In this document: positions 1-21,607 of the stretch, piece after piece
Numbering within the stretch: the stretch's first letter is position 1
Layout of the letters: every line of letters begins with the position of its first letter
Origin: Ampullaceana balthica
Lineage: Eukaryota > Mollusca > Gastropoda > Lymnaeidae
Direction: 5' to 3'
NCBI GenBank assembly: GCA_944989445.1
Contig: CALYLW010000059.1
Coordinates: forward strand, 186,001-250,000
DNA: 64,000 nucleotides
Notes under the pieces: generated by a model
Database searches by the model: none
The model's input: only the letters and a program-made list of their open reading frames with translations
Told to the model about the DNA's origin: nothing
Program-made: the position numbers and the translations under genes

Positions 1-10960
<10,960 letters not shown>

Positions 10961-12297
10961 GGTTGATCAGATTCGTACACAAAATATACAAAAAAAATTG
11001 TTGTTTGACAAACGTTCCTGACATGATCCATGTCAGATCTACACACACACTTCGCTTGTCGAAATGTCCATCTAGTGTTTGTTTATAGATGGAGGACACA
11101 AGCGCAGCCTTAAAACAGGAAGTTATTTAAAAAGCATCTCGTTAGGGCAAGGGTTCTGTTAGCACAACGTACACACGTCATATTTGACGTCATCTTAACA
11201 GCTGGTTGTGGTCTACCCAATAATTCATTATCATACCGTTAACAGATTGAAATGTACTTTTAAGGTTAGCTCACGTGCCTTGGTTCGCTTAATCCGCAAA
11301 ATAATACTAATTGATTGATTAAAAATAGACACATGAATGAATGTCAATATATGTGAACTTATTAATGAAAAAAAATGCTTCCACTTTGAAAATTGAACAG
11401 TATTTTTTTTCCTTTTTTTTTGTTTTAAATTTTAAAACTGATTTTTAAAAAGAACGATTAAACTAGTGCATCTTACCAAAAAAAACACAAAAAAACAACA
11501 TTTTTTCAGTGCAGTTATATTCGAAATTAATTTCCAATTGAGTTAAATTTTAATGCCTTTAATGTGTAATATAAAAAACCCATATAATCAATTGAAACAG
11601 TTCTTATGCTATGCGTGGTCCAATCACAATCTAATCGCCTCCATGTAGAGTCGTCCGTCGAGAGGAGGGGAGCGGGGAATAGTTATAATATATACAGGTT
11701 GGTTTACAAACAATCAAAGGAAACGTGGATTTCAAAACCTTCTCAAGTTTCTCTGAGGCATGCGTTCCGACACAGCAGAAAATAGAACGTGTTTCACGCC
11801 AAATAAGATGGCCGTGTCAAGTGCTTTAACAATGTGACGTCTGCTGCTGGATGCGTTTTGCTGTTGTCCTAGATGAGTAAGAGAAAGGGCGGGACAGAAA
11901 CATCTTTCAATTGGAGGGAGTAAGAGCGGAGATTTTAGATCTGCCTCGTGGAAAATAAATCATTCTATCTTCGTCACAGGCAGACATAAATCACCGTGAC
12001 CAGATTTTCTCAAACTTTATGCTTCCGGGGCGCCCTTTCTGAACTAATATTTAATTACGCTCTAAAAGTTTCAATGACAAATAATGACAATGAATTTATT
12101 TATTTTTAAATCATGGTATACGCATATTTCTTTAAAAACATAACAAGAATGATTTTTTTTTAAATGTGTATTTGTAAAAGAGTTTTTTTTATTTCATTTT
12201 AAATTAACACTAATTTACCACTTCCACGATACAGTGTCATTGTGTTTATTGGGATTAATACATCATATAGAATGGGACTGTAATAAAGCTTTTAATT
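10961..12297. other. Upstream flank of the SEMA gene; no gene seen
   Basis: AT-rich with poly-T and poly-A runs near 11400-11500. No ORF with coding character on either strand. The first 150 bp should hold the SEMA gene's 5' UTR and promoter. Confidence 0.5.
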
Positions 12298-12756
12298 AAA
12301 ATACAAAATACACAAACAAATTGTTCAATGAAAACTATAAATTTGAGCTTTATTTTTAGACTGATACGACAGTAAACGTTTCGGCTAATGCCTTCATCAG
12401 TACAACATAAAATACATTCTTACAATACTTACATAAGTAATAATAATATTCTTAAAACATGTTGTATTTTAAAATATTTATGTTAAATAAAAAGAAAGGA
12501 AAAACAAAAACAAACATGGACACATATCCTGTGACCATGTTTGTTTTTGTTTTTCCTTTCTTTTTATTTAACATAAATATTTTAAAATACATGTTTTAAG
12601 AATATTATTATTACTTATGTAAGTATTGTAAGAATGTATTTTATGTTGTACTGATGAAGGCATTAGCCGAAACGTTTACTGTCGTATCAGTCTAAAAATA
12701 AAGCTCAAATTTATTGTTTTCATTGCACAATTTGTTTGTGTATTTTGTATTTTGTT
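12298..12756. repeat. Foldback element: 227-bp near-perfect palindrome
   Basis: Left arm 12298-12524 and right arm 12530-12756 are inverted copies separated by 5 bp (tatcc). They differ by a few substitutions and a 3-nt indel (acatgttgtatt against aatacatgt). Each arm carries 'tgatgaaggcattagccgaa' or its complement. No coding sequence. A transcript would form a hairpin of more than 220 bp. Confidence 0.92.
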
Positions 12757-12883
12757 TATTGGGACATTGTAATTGTAATCTCGGAAATGTAAAAACACTT
12801 TTGATGAAGTCAATTAAATTTTTTTTTAAAAAGATGACAAAAATAAAATGGCCCTCTCTCGTGAGGACAGTATACATGGGGGC

Positions 12884-13060
12884 AATGTTCCCTTTAAGCT
12901 GCGCGGCCGCGCAGATATCTGACAGACGCCGCGCAGTAGTTTAGAATTGCCACGCAGCAAAATTTTGTAAAATCTTGCACAAAAAATGGATGCTGTGCAA
13001 CTTTGAACACGCGTTTTGTTCACTTTGCACACGAACGCTTGCACCTTAGAGGGAACATTG
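12884..13060. mobile_element. MITE, family with TIR aatgttccctttaag
   Basis: About 177 bp starting aatgttccctttaag and ending cttagagggaacatt, so the terminal inverted repeats are about 15 bp. Flanks gggggc on both sides suggest a target duplication. A second full copy is at 38518-38741 with a perfect 8-bp duplication, and a rearranged one is near 27800-27910. The 8-bp duplication points to hAT. Confidence 0.75.
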
Positions 13061-13064
13061 CGGG

Positions 13065-13507
13065 GGCCATCCATAAATGACTTCACGCACCTAGGGGGAG
13101 GGGGGTCCTACATTTGTGACGATGTGTGATGAGGGGGATGGGGGGAGTTTAAGAATTGTGACGTCACATCAAAACACGCTACTTTAAATCAAAGTTCCAC
13201 TTAAATATTTCATTACTCACTCTTTATTTTATGAAGTTTCACGTAGATTCACGCGTGTAACGATATTAGAGTGCAACCTTACACTAAATACATTCTAAAA
13301 TGACAATAAAGTGATTTGAAACATGCTCATTTTCAAATAAAAAATACCGCTTTTGTGTGTGTGTGTGTCGGGGGGGGGTCGTTCCACAGCTTTGTGACGT
13401 CATATTGGAGGGGGGGTCTAAGTTTTAGTGACGGAGTGTGACGAGGGGGTTGGGGTGGGGGGGTAAAAATCGGCCAAAATCGCGTGACGTCATTTGTGGA
13501 CGGCTCC
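13065..13507. mobile_element. MITE with TIR ggccatccataaatgac
   Basis: Ends are inverted: ggccatccataaatgacttcacgc at the left and gcgtgacgtcatttgtggac at the right. The interior is unusually G-rich on the plus strand, with repeated 'gtgacgtcat' and 'gtgtgacgaggggg' blocks. No coding sequence. It abuts the previous MITE. Confidence 0.7.
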
Positions 13508-13699
13508 ATGTTACAGCACTCACGAGTACTAAATACAATCATTATATGACGGTATCGCCTCAGGAGGCAATCAGCTCATGATTTGTGGGGGGGGGGATAA
13601 GGGAGAGGAGGGAGGGAAAACTGATCTAGAAGCATAAATAGTTATTTTTAAACACACGCAAACAAAGACATTTTTATGTTCCTGGTGTACACAATTACA

Positions 13700-13815
13700 C
13701 GAGAGTTTAGCAAACGTTCACAACTACACGTCTTTTATTTTTAAAAAAACGTTCACAATTACTCGTCGTTTTATTCAACAAATGTTCACAATTACACGTC
13801 TTTTTAACAAACGTA
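13700..13815. repeat. Short tandem repeat, acgttcacaattacacgtc units
   Basis: Three to four imperfect copies of acgttcacaattacacgtc spaced 40-45 bp apart. The rest of 13508-14440 shows no gene on either strand. Confidence 0.6.
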
Positions 13816-14639
13816 CATAATGACATTCAATAGAACACACGCACTTAACTATCTGAATATTTAACAACTATAATTACATAGCAAAACATAATCCCACACG
13901 TCTACGAAAATGAAGAGAAGAATATTAAGCCTCACATCCGTTTCGTGACAATACTTAGGCTCGTATCCGCTCTTGTTTCGCTCGTGAAAAGTGCATGGGT
14001 TATCTTCATTAGTTATCTTGAGTGATTTCCCTTCCTTTAAACAAAGTACTTAGTTCCACATTTTCCCGTTCGTGTCATTTATCAAAATTCAAATTGATTG
14101 CTACACACAAGTGTGCAATATACATTAGAAATAAATGAATTAACTTCCTTGTCCGGTATCAATTGTTTAGTTTCCCCGAATCCCTTACGAGAAGAAAAGT
14201 AATCAGAAGACTAATTCAAATGGCCATGCAATGCTTCTCTGTTTTAAAATTATGAGCATTAGCGACACGATTTGTTGTTGTTCGTGTTACGTTTTTATTA
14301 GATGGGTAGGTGGATACTCGTGAAATCGTTAGTTCATTTTCTTTAAAGTTTGTGATATCTTCCAGAGCACACAACAAGAGCCATAGAATCTGGCACGTAA
14401 GTCATAAAGCGATAACTCTATAATCGTACGTTTGACCAGGGGTCTCAAACTTGGATGAAGGCATGTGCCACTTTAATAAATTATGTGTCAAGAGCCGTGC
14501 CCCTACCCCCCCCCCACACACACACAGACACAATAACTCGACCCTAGTTAAAAAAAATTCATACATTATCGGAATTTATCTTACTACTTATATACATATT
14601 TATATATAATTCGCAAGAATATACGACAAGCACAAGACG

Positions 14640-14910
14640 ACGCGAGCAAGCAAGTGTGACGAATGACCCTCGATAGGGTCTAGCAATCACAGTTTATGGT
14701 TGGCAAGCGAGGGTGGTGCTGGCGGGGGGGGGGCGGTAGCTCAACCGCAGTGCACATGTCTCGAGTCCAACCATGCGACTTGCGTTCACTCGCGTTGTTC
14801 TCATTTTTTTCCTGCTGCTCTTTGTGTCCGTTCTTTCCCCCTTTATTTGCACTATATATGAGCAAGTCTGTGGCTACACCGCGGGTCGTATCTACTAGCT
14901 AATAATATGC
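14640..14910 (+). repeat. Dispersed repeat, copy A
   Basis: Shares segments with 21295-21560 in opposite orientation, including agcaagtctgtggctac... with gcgggtcgtatctactagct, and the 'ggttggcaagc' and 'ctctttgtgtccgttcttt' blocks. GC content is higher than the surroundings. The reading frames here come from the repeat, not from a gene. Confidence 0.6.
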
Positions 14911-15111
14911 CTATTTTTCAATTAGGACATAACTAATTTTTCCAAAGTGAACTATCATTATTATTACTAACATAGTAAAAAAAGTAGTGAGCACAAACTA
15001 CATTTGTCTGAATTTCACATATAGTACATTTTTTGTAAGCTGGATGATCGTTTTAGACCTCTGGTTTAGACATTTCGATTCCAATGCACTGAATGTAACT
15101 AATAATAATAA

Positions 15112-16907
15112 AGGATGCGGGGGGAAGAACTTGATGTCATGCCCACACAGGAAGAGCTGAGCAAAGCAATTGACAGCCTAGCTTTTGGAAAAGCCCCTGG
15201 GAATGATGGCATATCCCCAGAAGCTCTAAAGAGTGGCAAGACAGCTTTACTCCAACCATTGCACGAACTTCTGGCAATCTGCTGGGAACAAGGCTACATC
15301 CCCAAAGACCTAAAGGATGCAAATATAGTGAAAGTATATTAAAAAATTGCGATAGAAGTGACTGCAATAACTATTGCGGCATCTCATTCCTTAGTATTGT
15401 AGGAAAGGTCTTCGCCCTTGTCATACTAACACGTTTACAGAGTCTAGAATCCCATGTCTATCCAGAATCTCAGTGCGGTTTCCGGGCTGGTCGGTCTACC
15501 ATAGACATGGTGTTCTCCATACGGCAGCTCCAGGAAAAATGCAGAGAGCAACAGATGACACTAAACATTGCCTTTGTGGACCTTACGAAAGCCTTTGATT
15601 TTGTCAGTCACAACGGGCTATTCCAAATCCTGGTAAAAATCGGCTGTGCCCCACACCTACTCGCCATCATCAGACAGTTCCATGAAAATATGCAGGGCAC
15701 AGTGCAGTTCGATGGAGCTACGTCAGAAGCCTTTCCAGTCAGCAGCGGAGTTAAACAAGGTTGTGTACCTGCACCAACACTGTTCGTAATATTCTTCTCT
15801 GTACTGCTTCGATACGCATTCAAAGATAGCAGTGATGGAATCTGTTTACACACCAGAGCTGATGGAGGAATTTTCAACACTGCCCGCCTCCGAGACAAAA
15901 CCAAAATGACAGATGTCTTAATTCGTGAGCTACTCTTTGCGGATGATGCGGCACTGATAGCATACACAGAAACTCGTTTGCAACAACTCGTGTCAAGCTT
16001 CTCCAATGCCTGCAAAAAATTTGGTCTGCAAATCAGCTTGAAAAAGACAAACATCATGGCCCAAGACACACAACCTCCTCCTATTATCATTATCGAGAAT
16101 GAAAACTTGGTGGTTGTGGACAGATTCACCTACTTGGGGTGCAAGGTCTCCAATAAACTGTCCATTGAAAAGAAATTAAACTGTGGAATTGGCAAGGCAG
16201 CTGCCACAATGGTTAAATTAAATAAACTGGTCTTGCAAAACACCAAGTTAACAGAAAAAACTAAACTGTGTGTCTATAGAGACTGCGTTATTAGTAAACT
16301 TCTATACGGGAGTGAGACATGGACCACTTATACATCCCAATAACGCTAGCTTAGTAGCTTCCACTTGAGATACCTGCTTCACATCCTTGGCATTAAATGG
16401 CAAGACAAAGTGCCTAGTAGTGAGGTCCTAATGCGTGCCAATACCCAAAGCATGTTCTCAATCCATAGTGAAAGATGCCTGAGATGGCTAGGACATGTTA
16501 AAAGAATGAGCCCTGGTCGCATCCCCAAGGACCTCCTATATGGAGAACTGCCATCGGGAAAGAGGAAGACAGGTCGCCCACGTCTGCGATTTAAAGATGT
16601 CTGCCAAATGGACATGAAAGCACCTAGAATACACACAAGCGACTGGGAGAGTAAGGCAGAAGACCGATCTACGTGGCGCACAGTTGTAGCCGAGGTGCGA
16701 AGGATGGAGGAGGCTACAGACAGAAGAGCTAGGAGAAAGGCCAAAACATTGGGAACCACAGAACTCGTGTATAAAAGCTGTGGTAAAAACTGTCACTCAA
16801 GGATAGGACTGCACAGCCACTCGAGGGAATGCAACCCAACTAAACGGTTACGCACCATCGTCTCGCGAGACAGAAGGATGTCGATTATTAGTAATATGGT
16901 ACGTTGA
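15112..16907 (+). pseudogene. Broken LINE reverse transcriptase ORF with 3' zinc-finger-like region
   Basis: Three successive coding pieces on the plus strand, 15115-15342, 15507-16343 and 16365-16907, belong to one endonuclease/reverse-transcriptase polyprotein of a non-LTR element. Seen in order: KAIDSLAFGKAPGNDGISPE, FVDLTKAFDFVSHNGLFQIL, SSGVKQGCVPAPTLF, the catalytic LFADDAALIAY, the thumb region DRFTYLGCKVS, then CLRWLGHVKRM and RKTGRPRLRF typical of RT C-termini. It ends with a Cys/His cluster, CGKNCHSRIGLHSHSREC. Breaks: a 1-nt shift with stop near 15342 and a shift near 16341. The AP endonuclease is missing (5' truncation). GC content and codon use differ from the neighbourhood, and damage is light, so the insertion is fairly young. 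Confidence 0.88.
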
Positions 16908-16957
16908 GTGTGATTTCTATGTTTTTGTGGAGGTGATACTTTATTGGTCGCAAGGGC

Positions 16958-17019
16958 TACTGCTGCTACTGCTGCTACTGCTGCTACTGCTGCTACTGCT
17001 GCTACTGCTGCTACTGCTG

Positions 17020-17050
<31 letters not shown>

Positions 17051-17052
17051 CG
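16958..17052. repeat. (CTGCTA)n then (CTA)n microsatellite
   Basis: About 95 bp. It follows the LINE 3' region and lies just beyond the stop of the 161-aa Polinton ORF on the other strand. It produces a spurious poly-leucine frame on the plus strand. Confidence 0.95.
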
Positions 17053-17072
17053 CTGATACTTTTAGTCAGAGT

Positions 17073-17558
17073 TCATCTATCTGACTGGGTTTTGGGCTCG
17101 TTATCACCGTCCCGTTTCACTGGGGTTGGAATTTTACTCTTTTTACCTCTAGTACGTTTAGCCGGGGGTGATAAATCAATTTCTTTTGCACTATCTTTAC
17201 TACTGGTGTTGGCCGAATTAGGAATTTCATCGTTGACTTTGCTTTCAAGGTCCTGTGGAGCTGTCGATAAATGTTCTTGTTGTTGGTCGGTTCGTTGTAT
17301 TTGCTGTGGTGGGGTAATTGTGTCCACTAATCCTAGGGGTTTGTGTCTGTATTCGGTGAGCCTATTCGTATAACGTTGTAAAGTTTGTTGATATTGCTGT
17401 ATTTTGTCACGCGGTGACAAGTCTTCTCTGTTTAGAATTTCTTGCATTTGTACATCCAATTCTCGGAGACTACCGTTTAATTTGTCGGGTGGTATATAGG
17501 GTTTTTGAGTGATAGAATCTAGTATACGGGGATCGATCAAAATCATTTTCTCGGCCAT
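17073..17558 (-). CDS. Polinton-associated 161-aa protein, function unknown
   Basis: Downstream of the ATPase and the 66-aa ORF on the same strand, 2 bp after the latter. It opens MAEKMILIDPRILDSI and has a predicted coiled or helical middle (residues 40-70, QMQEILNREDLSPRDKIQQY). The C-terminal third is low-complexity and basic, with PPAKRTRGKKSK, a likely nuclear-localisation or DNA-binding patch. I recognise the layout as that of uncharacterised Polinton/adintovirus late-region proteins, but assign no function. The stop falls 20 bp before the microsatellite, so the natural C-terminus may have been cut. Confidence 0.6.
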   Translation of the reverse strand: MAEKMILIDPRILDSITQKPYIPPDKLNGSLRELDVQMQEILNREDLSPRDKIQQYQQTLQRYTNRLTEYRHKPLGLVDTITPPQQIQRTDQQQEHLSTAPQDLESKVNDEIPNSANTSSKDSAKEIDLSPPAKRTRGKKSKIPTPVKRDGDNEPKTQSDR

Positions 17559-17560
17559 AG

Positions 17561-17761
17561 TTAAGAGCTCAAAATTCCTCTAAGCACGTTTAAAACAGGA
17601 CCCAATAAAGCGCCTATGAATCCACCTTTCCTTAAGAGTTGTTTAGGGGTGGCATTTTTAACAACAGCTTTTACCCCGGGTGATTTAGCCCGACACAAGA
17701 AACGTAACATTTCTCTGTGTCTTTTCAATGTTTCTGACATTATTAATTTAGGTACGTACAC
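17561..17761 (-). CDS. Polinton small basic protein, KGGF/GALLGP C-terminus (66 aa)
   Basis: A short basic protein between the ATPase and the 161-aa ORF. The N-terminal half is helical and basic (TLKRHREMLRFLCRAKSP). The C-terminal half has LLRKGGFIGALLGPVLNVL, a glycine-led amphipathic or hydrophobic segment. Small proteins with this ending are common next to the ATPase in Polintons and have been compared with adenoviral pX/pVI-type minor proteins; that comparison is from memory and unproven. It seems shorter than usual, the loss being between the two halves. The methionine at residue 8 could be the real start. Confidence 0.6.
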   Translation of the reverse strand: MYVPKLIMSETLKRHREMLRFLCRAKSPGVKAVVKNATPKQLLRKGGFIGALLGPVLNVLRGILSS

Positions 17762-17794
17762 AACTTGTCTTTCGTGAGGAAATATAGAAGTACG

Positions 17795-18382
17795 TTATCT
17801 CAGCTGATCCAGAGTCTCATGTCGAAGGTCGAGTAACAAATAACCACGGGGAGCGGTTGTCGCGTCCTTAAAACTTTCTTGAACATAGGAAACGCGACCG
17901 GGGTACATTGTTTTTGCCAGATGGGTAATCTGCGATCCGTCTCGGGGATTTTTAAATAGTACGATATAATGGGAATTGAGACTTATGGTTCTTTGTTCTT
18001 TATTTTTACCGAATAAGTTTTGAACAATATACATAACACTGATGTCTCGGTGGTGACTACCTTTAGTAAACAATTTTGTAATCCTGTCATCTGTTTCAGA
18101 CATTAAATCATCGATTACCACCAACCGATGATGTTTATCACCCTCTGACAACTGATCGATGTCAGGCAGTCCTTCCATCAAGCGAACACCTTTCATAGTC
18201 TCGTATATCGGTTGCCATTCACCGTAACACCATATAATTTCCTCTGGAGTGGGTTCGACCATGTCTGCTATATGTGTCAGCATCTTTGTTACAAACACGG
18301 TTTTTCCGCTCCCGGTTGGACCTGCGATTAGTGCCGTAAAGGGATGTTTCCACCTAGGATCCATCGTTAAATGTGTTGTCAT
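17795..18382 (-). CDS. Polinton/Maverick packaging ATPase (FtsK-HerA, A32-like)
   Basis: 195 aa, intact. Walker A is GPTGSGKT at residues 21-28 and Walker B is VVIDD at 88-92. Both lie in the spacing expected for the FtsK/HerA-type DNA-packaging ATPases of Polintons, adintoviruses and related viruses, which pump the linear genome into a capsid. A later YIVQNLF (about 118-124) fits the sensor strand. It is preceded by 60 bp and then by a divergent series of small ORFs on the plus strand. The other Polinton genes (polymerase, integrase, protease, capsid proteins) are not in the window, nor did I find terminal inverted repeats, so this is a fragment. The ORF is open with no visible damage. Confidence 0.85.
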   Translation of the reverse strand: MTTHLTMDPRWKHPFTALIAGPTGSGKTVFVTKMLTHIADMVEPTPEEIIWCYGEWQPIYETMKGVRLMEGLPDIDQLSEGDKHHRLVVIDDLMSETDDRITKLFTKGSHHRDISVMYIVQNLFGKNKEQRTISLNSHYIVLFKNPRDGSQITHLAKTMYPGRVSYVQESFKDATTAPRGYLLLDLRHETLDQLR

Positions 18383-18442
18383 TGTATTTGTTTACTTCTA
18401 TTTTATACAGCTTTTTTGTAATAATATATTTTTTCTTCCTAG
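18383..18442. promoter_or_regulatory. Divergent intergenic gap between ATPase and small-ORF array
   Basis: A 60-bp T-rich plus-strand gap (gtaataatatattttttcttcctag) separates oppositely oriented reading frames. It could hold a bidirectional promoter or, on the plus strand, a splice acceptor just before the ATG at 18443. Position only; no motif is decisive. Confidence 0.3.
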
Positions 18443-18607
18443 GATGAGCCAAACTATATTCTCTAAAATCTATGAAGGTTTGTTAAATTGCTGGGTGACC
18501 AGCACCACAGAAACAAGTCCTACCTTTGAAGAAATAGTGGACCAAAACCTTGAAACTGTTGTGTATCGGAATTCACCGACGAGTTATCCTAAATTACCAT
18601 ATAACTA
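18443..18607 (+). CDS. Small ORF (54 aa) at head of the divergent array
   Basis: Starts MSQTIFSKIYEGLLN right after a pyrimidine tract and AG, and contains TFEEIVDQNLETVVY. The [TS]-[FY]-E-[ED]-x-[LI]-x-x-[QN]-L signature is shared with the modules that follow at 18896, 19137 and 19579. It lacks the basic second half present in the others. Not recognised; may be a decayed member of the same family. Confidence 0.35.
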
Positions 18608-18886
18608 AGCAAATTCTAGAGACCCAAAGGGCTACAGTACAACAAAATTCAACGACACCAGAGGGGCCGGACTCTACAACCTAAAAATAAAAGATAAAAA
18701 TTACATAATCGTTGTTTCTTTTATATTTTATATGTTATCATGTCATCTTGTTTCTTTCTTTTCTTTCTACCTAGAATGCCCAAAACATATACCAAAAAAG
18801 TTATACACAGCTTTGAAGAATAAAACAAGGTTTTGCTCGCTGCCTGTTAGGCTGAGCATGCCAATCAGCTCGGACATACATGTCTA

Positions 18887-19150
18887 ATGACGGAAAGTTA
18901 CGAAGAACAATTAGATGAACAATTACATATGGCGATAGACGGGGGCCTCAGCATTGTTTACCCCAAAATTCGCAGGAGGATTCTCCGGTATCACAAACCA
19001 AAAGCCAAACGAGAGGCGCGGAGAGCCCTCCGACAGCAAACACTGAGGACTCCAAGAAATAAAAAAACTGTATGTGATACAACAACAAAAGAATCATTTG
19101 CAAACCAGCTCGGCCATTCTTGCCTTATGATGGAAACATTTGAAGATTAA
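18887..19150 (+). CDS. Small basic ORF, array copy 1 (87 aa)
   Basis: Reads MTESYEEQLDEQL, then YPKIRRRILRYHKPKAKREA and RRALRQQTLRTP, and then runs into the beginning of the next module (NQLGHSCLMMETFED). The upstream sequence (18778-18886) holds a broken start of the same module, MPKTYTKKVIHSFEE followed by a stop, with NQLGHTCLMTE in frame with the ORF. Acidic N-terminal helix plus Arg/Lys-rich segment suggests nucleic-acid binding. Family unknown. Confidence 0.4.
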   Translation: MTESYEEQLDEQLHMAIDGGLSIVYPKIRRRILRYHKPKAKREARRALRQQTLRTPRNKKTVCDTTTKESFANQLGHSCLMMETFED

Positions 19151-19335
19151 ATTAATAAACAATTAAAAGCGGTATTGACGGGGTACTCAGCAAGTAGGAG
19201 CTGATTAACCTTGTTTATTCAAAAATTCGTAAGAGGGTTTTCCGATATCATAATTAGAAACTAAAACGAGAGGCGCGGAGAGCCCTCCTGCGGCAAACAC
19301 CGAGGACCCCAGAGTCCACTGAAGAATAATCTGGA
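19098..19335 (+). pseudogene. Small basic ORF, array copy 2 (broken)
   Basis: A paralogous module interrupted by stops: METFED-stop-INKQL, then IRKRVF, then REARRALLRQTPRTPEST. Nucleotide similarity to copy 1 is high, especially gagaggcgcggagagccctc, which is identical in both copies. Confidence 0.5.
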
Positions 19336-19484
19336 GATGAAATGACAACAAAAGAAATAAAAGGTGATGAAAAGAAAAGACCTTGGTCTCTAAAAAGGGA
19401 AATGGCGATTTATAAAGAAAAAAATATTAAAATTGTAGGATACTTGTTTGTTTTACCTTGTTGTTGTCGTAACTATATTAAATT

Positions 19485-19781
19485 ATGATCGAAAAATGGA
19501 GGACCCAGCCCGCTTTTGTTGGGGTTGTAAAACGGAACAGGGGAATCAACTCGCCCACTCCTGTGTTGTCATATGCAACATTTGAAGAGTTACTCAACAC
19601 ACAATTAAAAACTTCCAATGACGCGGCCCTCAGAAAAGAGGAATTGATAAGCATCGCCTTTTATAAAATTCGCCGGAGTTTTCTCCGGTATAGGCAAGTA
19701 AAACGAGATAAGCGGAGAACCCTTCTTTGGCTAACACAGAGGAGCCCAGAAGACTCTACGACATCAGAAGAGAGACAATGA
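19485..19781 (+). CDS. Small basic ORF, array copy 3 (98 aa)
   Basis: Intact: an N-terminal extension (MIEKWRTQPAFVGVVKRN), then SYATFEELLNTQL, FYKIRRSFLRYRQVKRDKRR and TQRSPEDST. This has the same order of motifs as copies 1 and 2. It is the best preserved member and the likeliest functional product if any. I do not recognise the family. It sits 1.1 kb from the Polinton ATPase on the opposite strand. Confidence 0.45.
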   Translation: MIEKWRTQPAFVGVVKRNRGINSPTPVLSYATFEELLNTQLKTSNDAALRKEELISIAFYKIRRSFLRYRQVKRDKRRTLLWLTQRSPEDSTTSEERQ

Positions 19782-19789
19782 AGTTTTAT

Positions 19790-21290
19790 AAATTTTATAA
19801 ACATTTTTAAAAATTGTATGATACTGATACATGTAATAGTAATTGTATTGTTTTACCTTATGTTGTCTTAATTAGAACCCTTAAATACTACCATTCAACA
19901 AATAAATACATAGCTACAAGTATACGTTGTTGTTTGTTTTGTTTTTTTACAATTAACTTAAGTAGAACTAGATCGAGGTCCACTCAATAATTAGATATAC
20001 AATGCAATTGTTGGAATATCGGAATACGACAAACATAAAAAGGGAAATAACTAAAGCATTTTAATGCGTAGTCAATTACACGATTACGTTCCCTTAACCT
20101 CCTAATTTTGTATAATTATTTATTATCAATACCACGACATTCCTAACCCCATGACCCCACCGCCTAATTTATTATAATTAATTCCGCCAACCAAACACCA
20201 TCGCCCACCACTGGCCGCCATGACACTCATAAAAAGGGACATAATTACCCTATTTTGAATAGTTCATCAGGCTATAAATGGCAATCACCATTAGAGCTCT
20301 TTTATCAACATGATATTTCATTAAAGTAAAGCAAAGAAGCATGCGAATTTTTGTAGGCAAGGTGCGTTGGGATTTTACCAACGAATGTAATGTAACAAAT
20401 TTTAAAATATGGGGCGGGGCAACAAAAAATAAACAAAATGTGAAATACAGAGCAGATGGAATGGGATCAATAATAGCAGTTACTATAACTAATTAAATAG
20501 ACGGTAGAGCATAGAAGGACCAAAAACATTTCAAAAATAAACAATCACTAAATTTCCTTATGCTAAGAACACATGACGTTTCGGAACATTGTTATTTGAG
20601 GGGAGCTCATTCATTACTACTTTAAGTTAATATATGCACACACAGTTCGTTTAAAAACGGTATTTAAAAAATGTGAAGGTACCTTTTTATTTTTATAATT
20701 TATAATGAAATTTTTTTTCCCACGCATTTATGGTCCATGACAGCAATGCATATTTAATAACTTTATACATTTTTGTATGGGGTAAATGGTATGTTATGAC
20801 AAGAAGGTTTAAAATAAAGAGGTCTATTTCAGTGGATTTCATTTTAAATATCGATACAGTTAGGCGCTGATAAGGTATATCAAGGGAATTTGGTTTAAAC
20901 GTCAAATTGTGTACAACGAAATAGTTTTTGGCTCTTTTTAAGCGAGGATTGGTGTAAATAATACTTGGCTAATATTAGTTTTATGTCTTCTTTTTCTTTA
21001 TTTATATTTATCTATTTTATATAAAAAAATATTTTTTCGCTTAATATCACTTATTAATAATATATTAGCTTGAAAAACACATTAATCAAACACTTTATTT
21101 ATACTTATTTTTATTACAAAATGAGGAAAAATGAAAAAAAAATTCACAGTTTAAAAGACATTTGAAAAAGTTATTAGTACAAATAGTTTAAATGATTTTA
21201 AGGCCACTGGCAACTGTAATTTAAGATCTAGAGCGATCTAATAGTGTTGATGCTTTTATTAATTACATTTATAAACTTTAATCTCAGCCG
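19790..21290. other. No gene seen; AT-rich spacer
   Basis: Long poly-A and poly-T runs and no coding-like frame on either strand. It may include the remaining right part of the Polinton insertion, but I found no terminal inverted repeat. Confidence 0.4.
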
Positions 21291-21294
21291 TATT

Positions 21295-21560
21295 TTTATA
21301 TATTAAACTAGCACTAGATACGACCCGTGGCGTAGCATAAGCCGCAGACTTGCTCAAAGAAAGGGGGAAAAGAACAGATAAAAAATACAGCACGAAGAAA
21401 TCAGAATGAACGTTGTGGGGGGTGGGGGCAGCATCACTGTCGTATTGATGGTCTCGAGACATGCGCACCGCGATTAGCTACATGCCCCAACCCAGCACCA
21501 ACATAGCTTGCCAACCATAAACTTTGATTGGCCAACCCTAGCGAGGGTCAGCTCTGTTTC
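21295..21560 (-). repeat. Dispersed repeat, copy B (inverted relative to 14640-14910)
   Basis: Carries ctagatacgacccgtggcgt and gcagacttgctcaaagaaagg, the reverse complement of blocks in copy A. Both contain G-rich tracts and 'gccaaccataaac'. Confidence 0.6.
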
Positions 21561-21607
21561 GGAAAAAGAGTAAAAGAACGGGCAGAACAAACATTTTTAA
21601 AAATAAT

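Noticed and set aside
13333..14902. Pro/His-rich and Gly-rich short ORFs
   Set aside because: Produced by G-rich MITE and dispersed-repeat sequence.
15137..16796. Minus-strand ORFs of 76-173 aa
   Set aside because: Shadows of the LINE reverse transcriptase on the plus strand; no domain sense.
16927..17373. 148-aa plus-strand ORF with a long leucine run
   Set aside because: It is the (CTGCTA)n/(CTA)n microsatellite joined to the antisense of the Polinton 161-aa protein.
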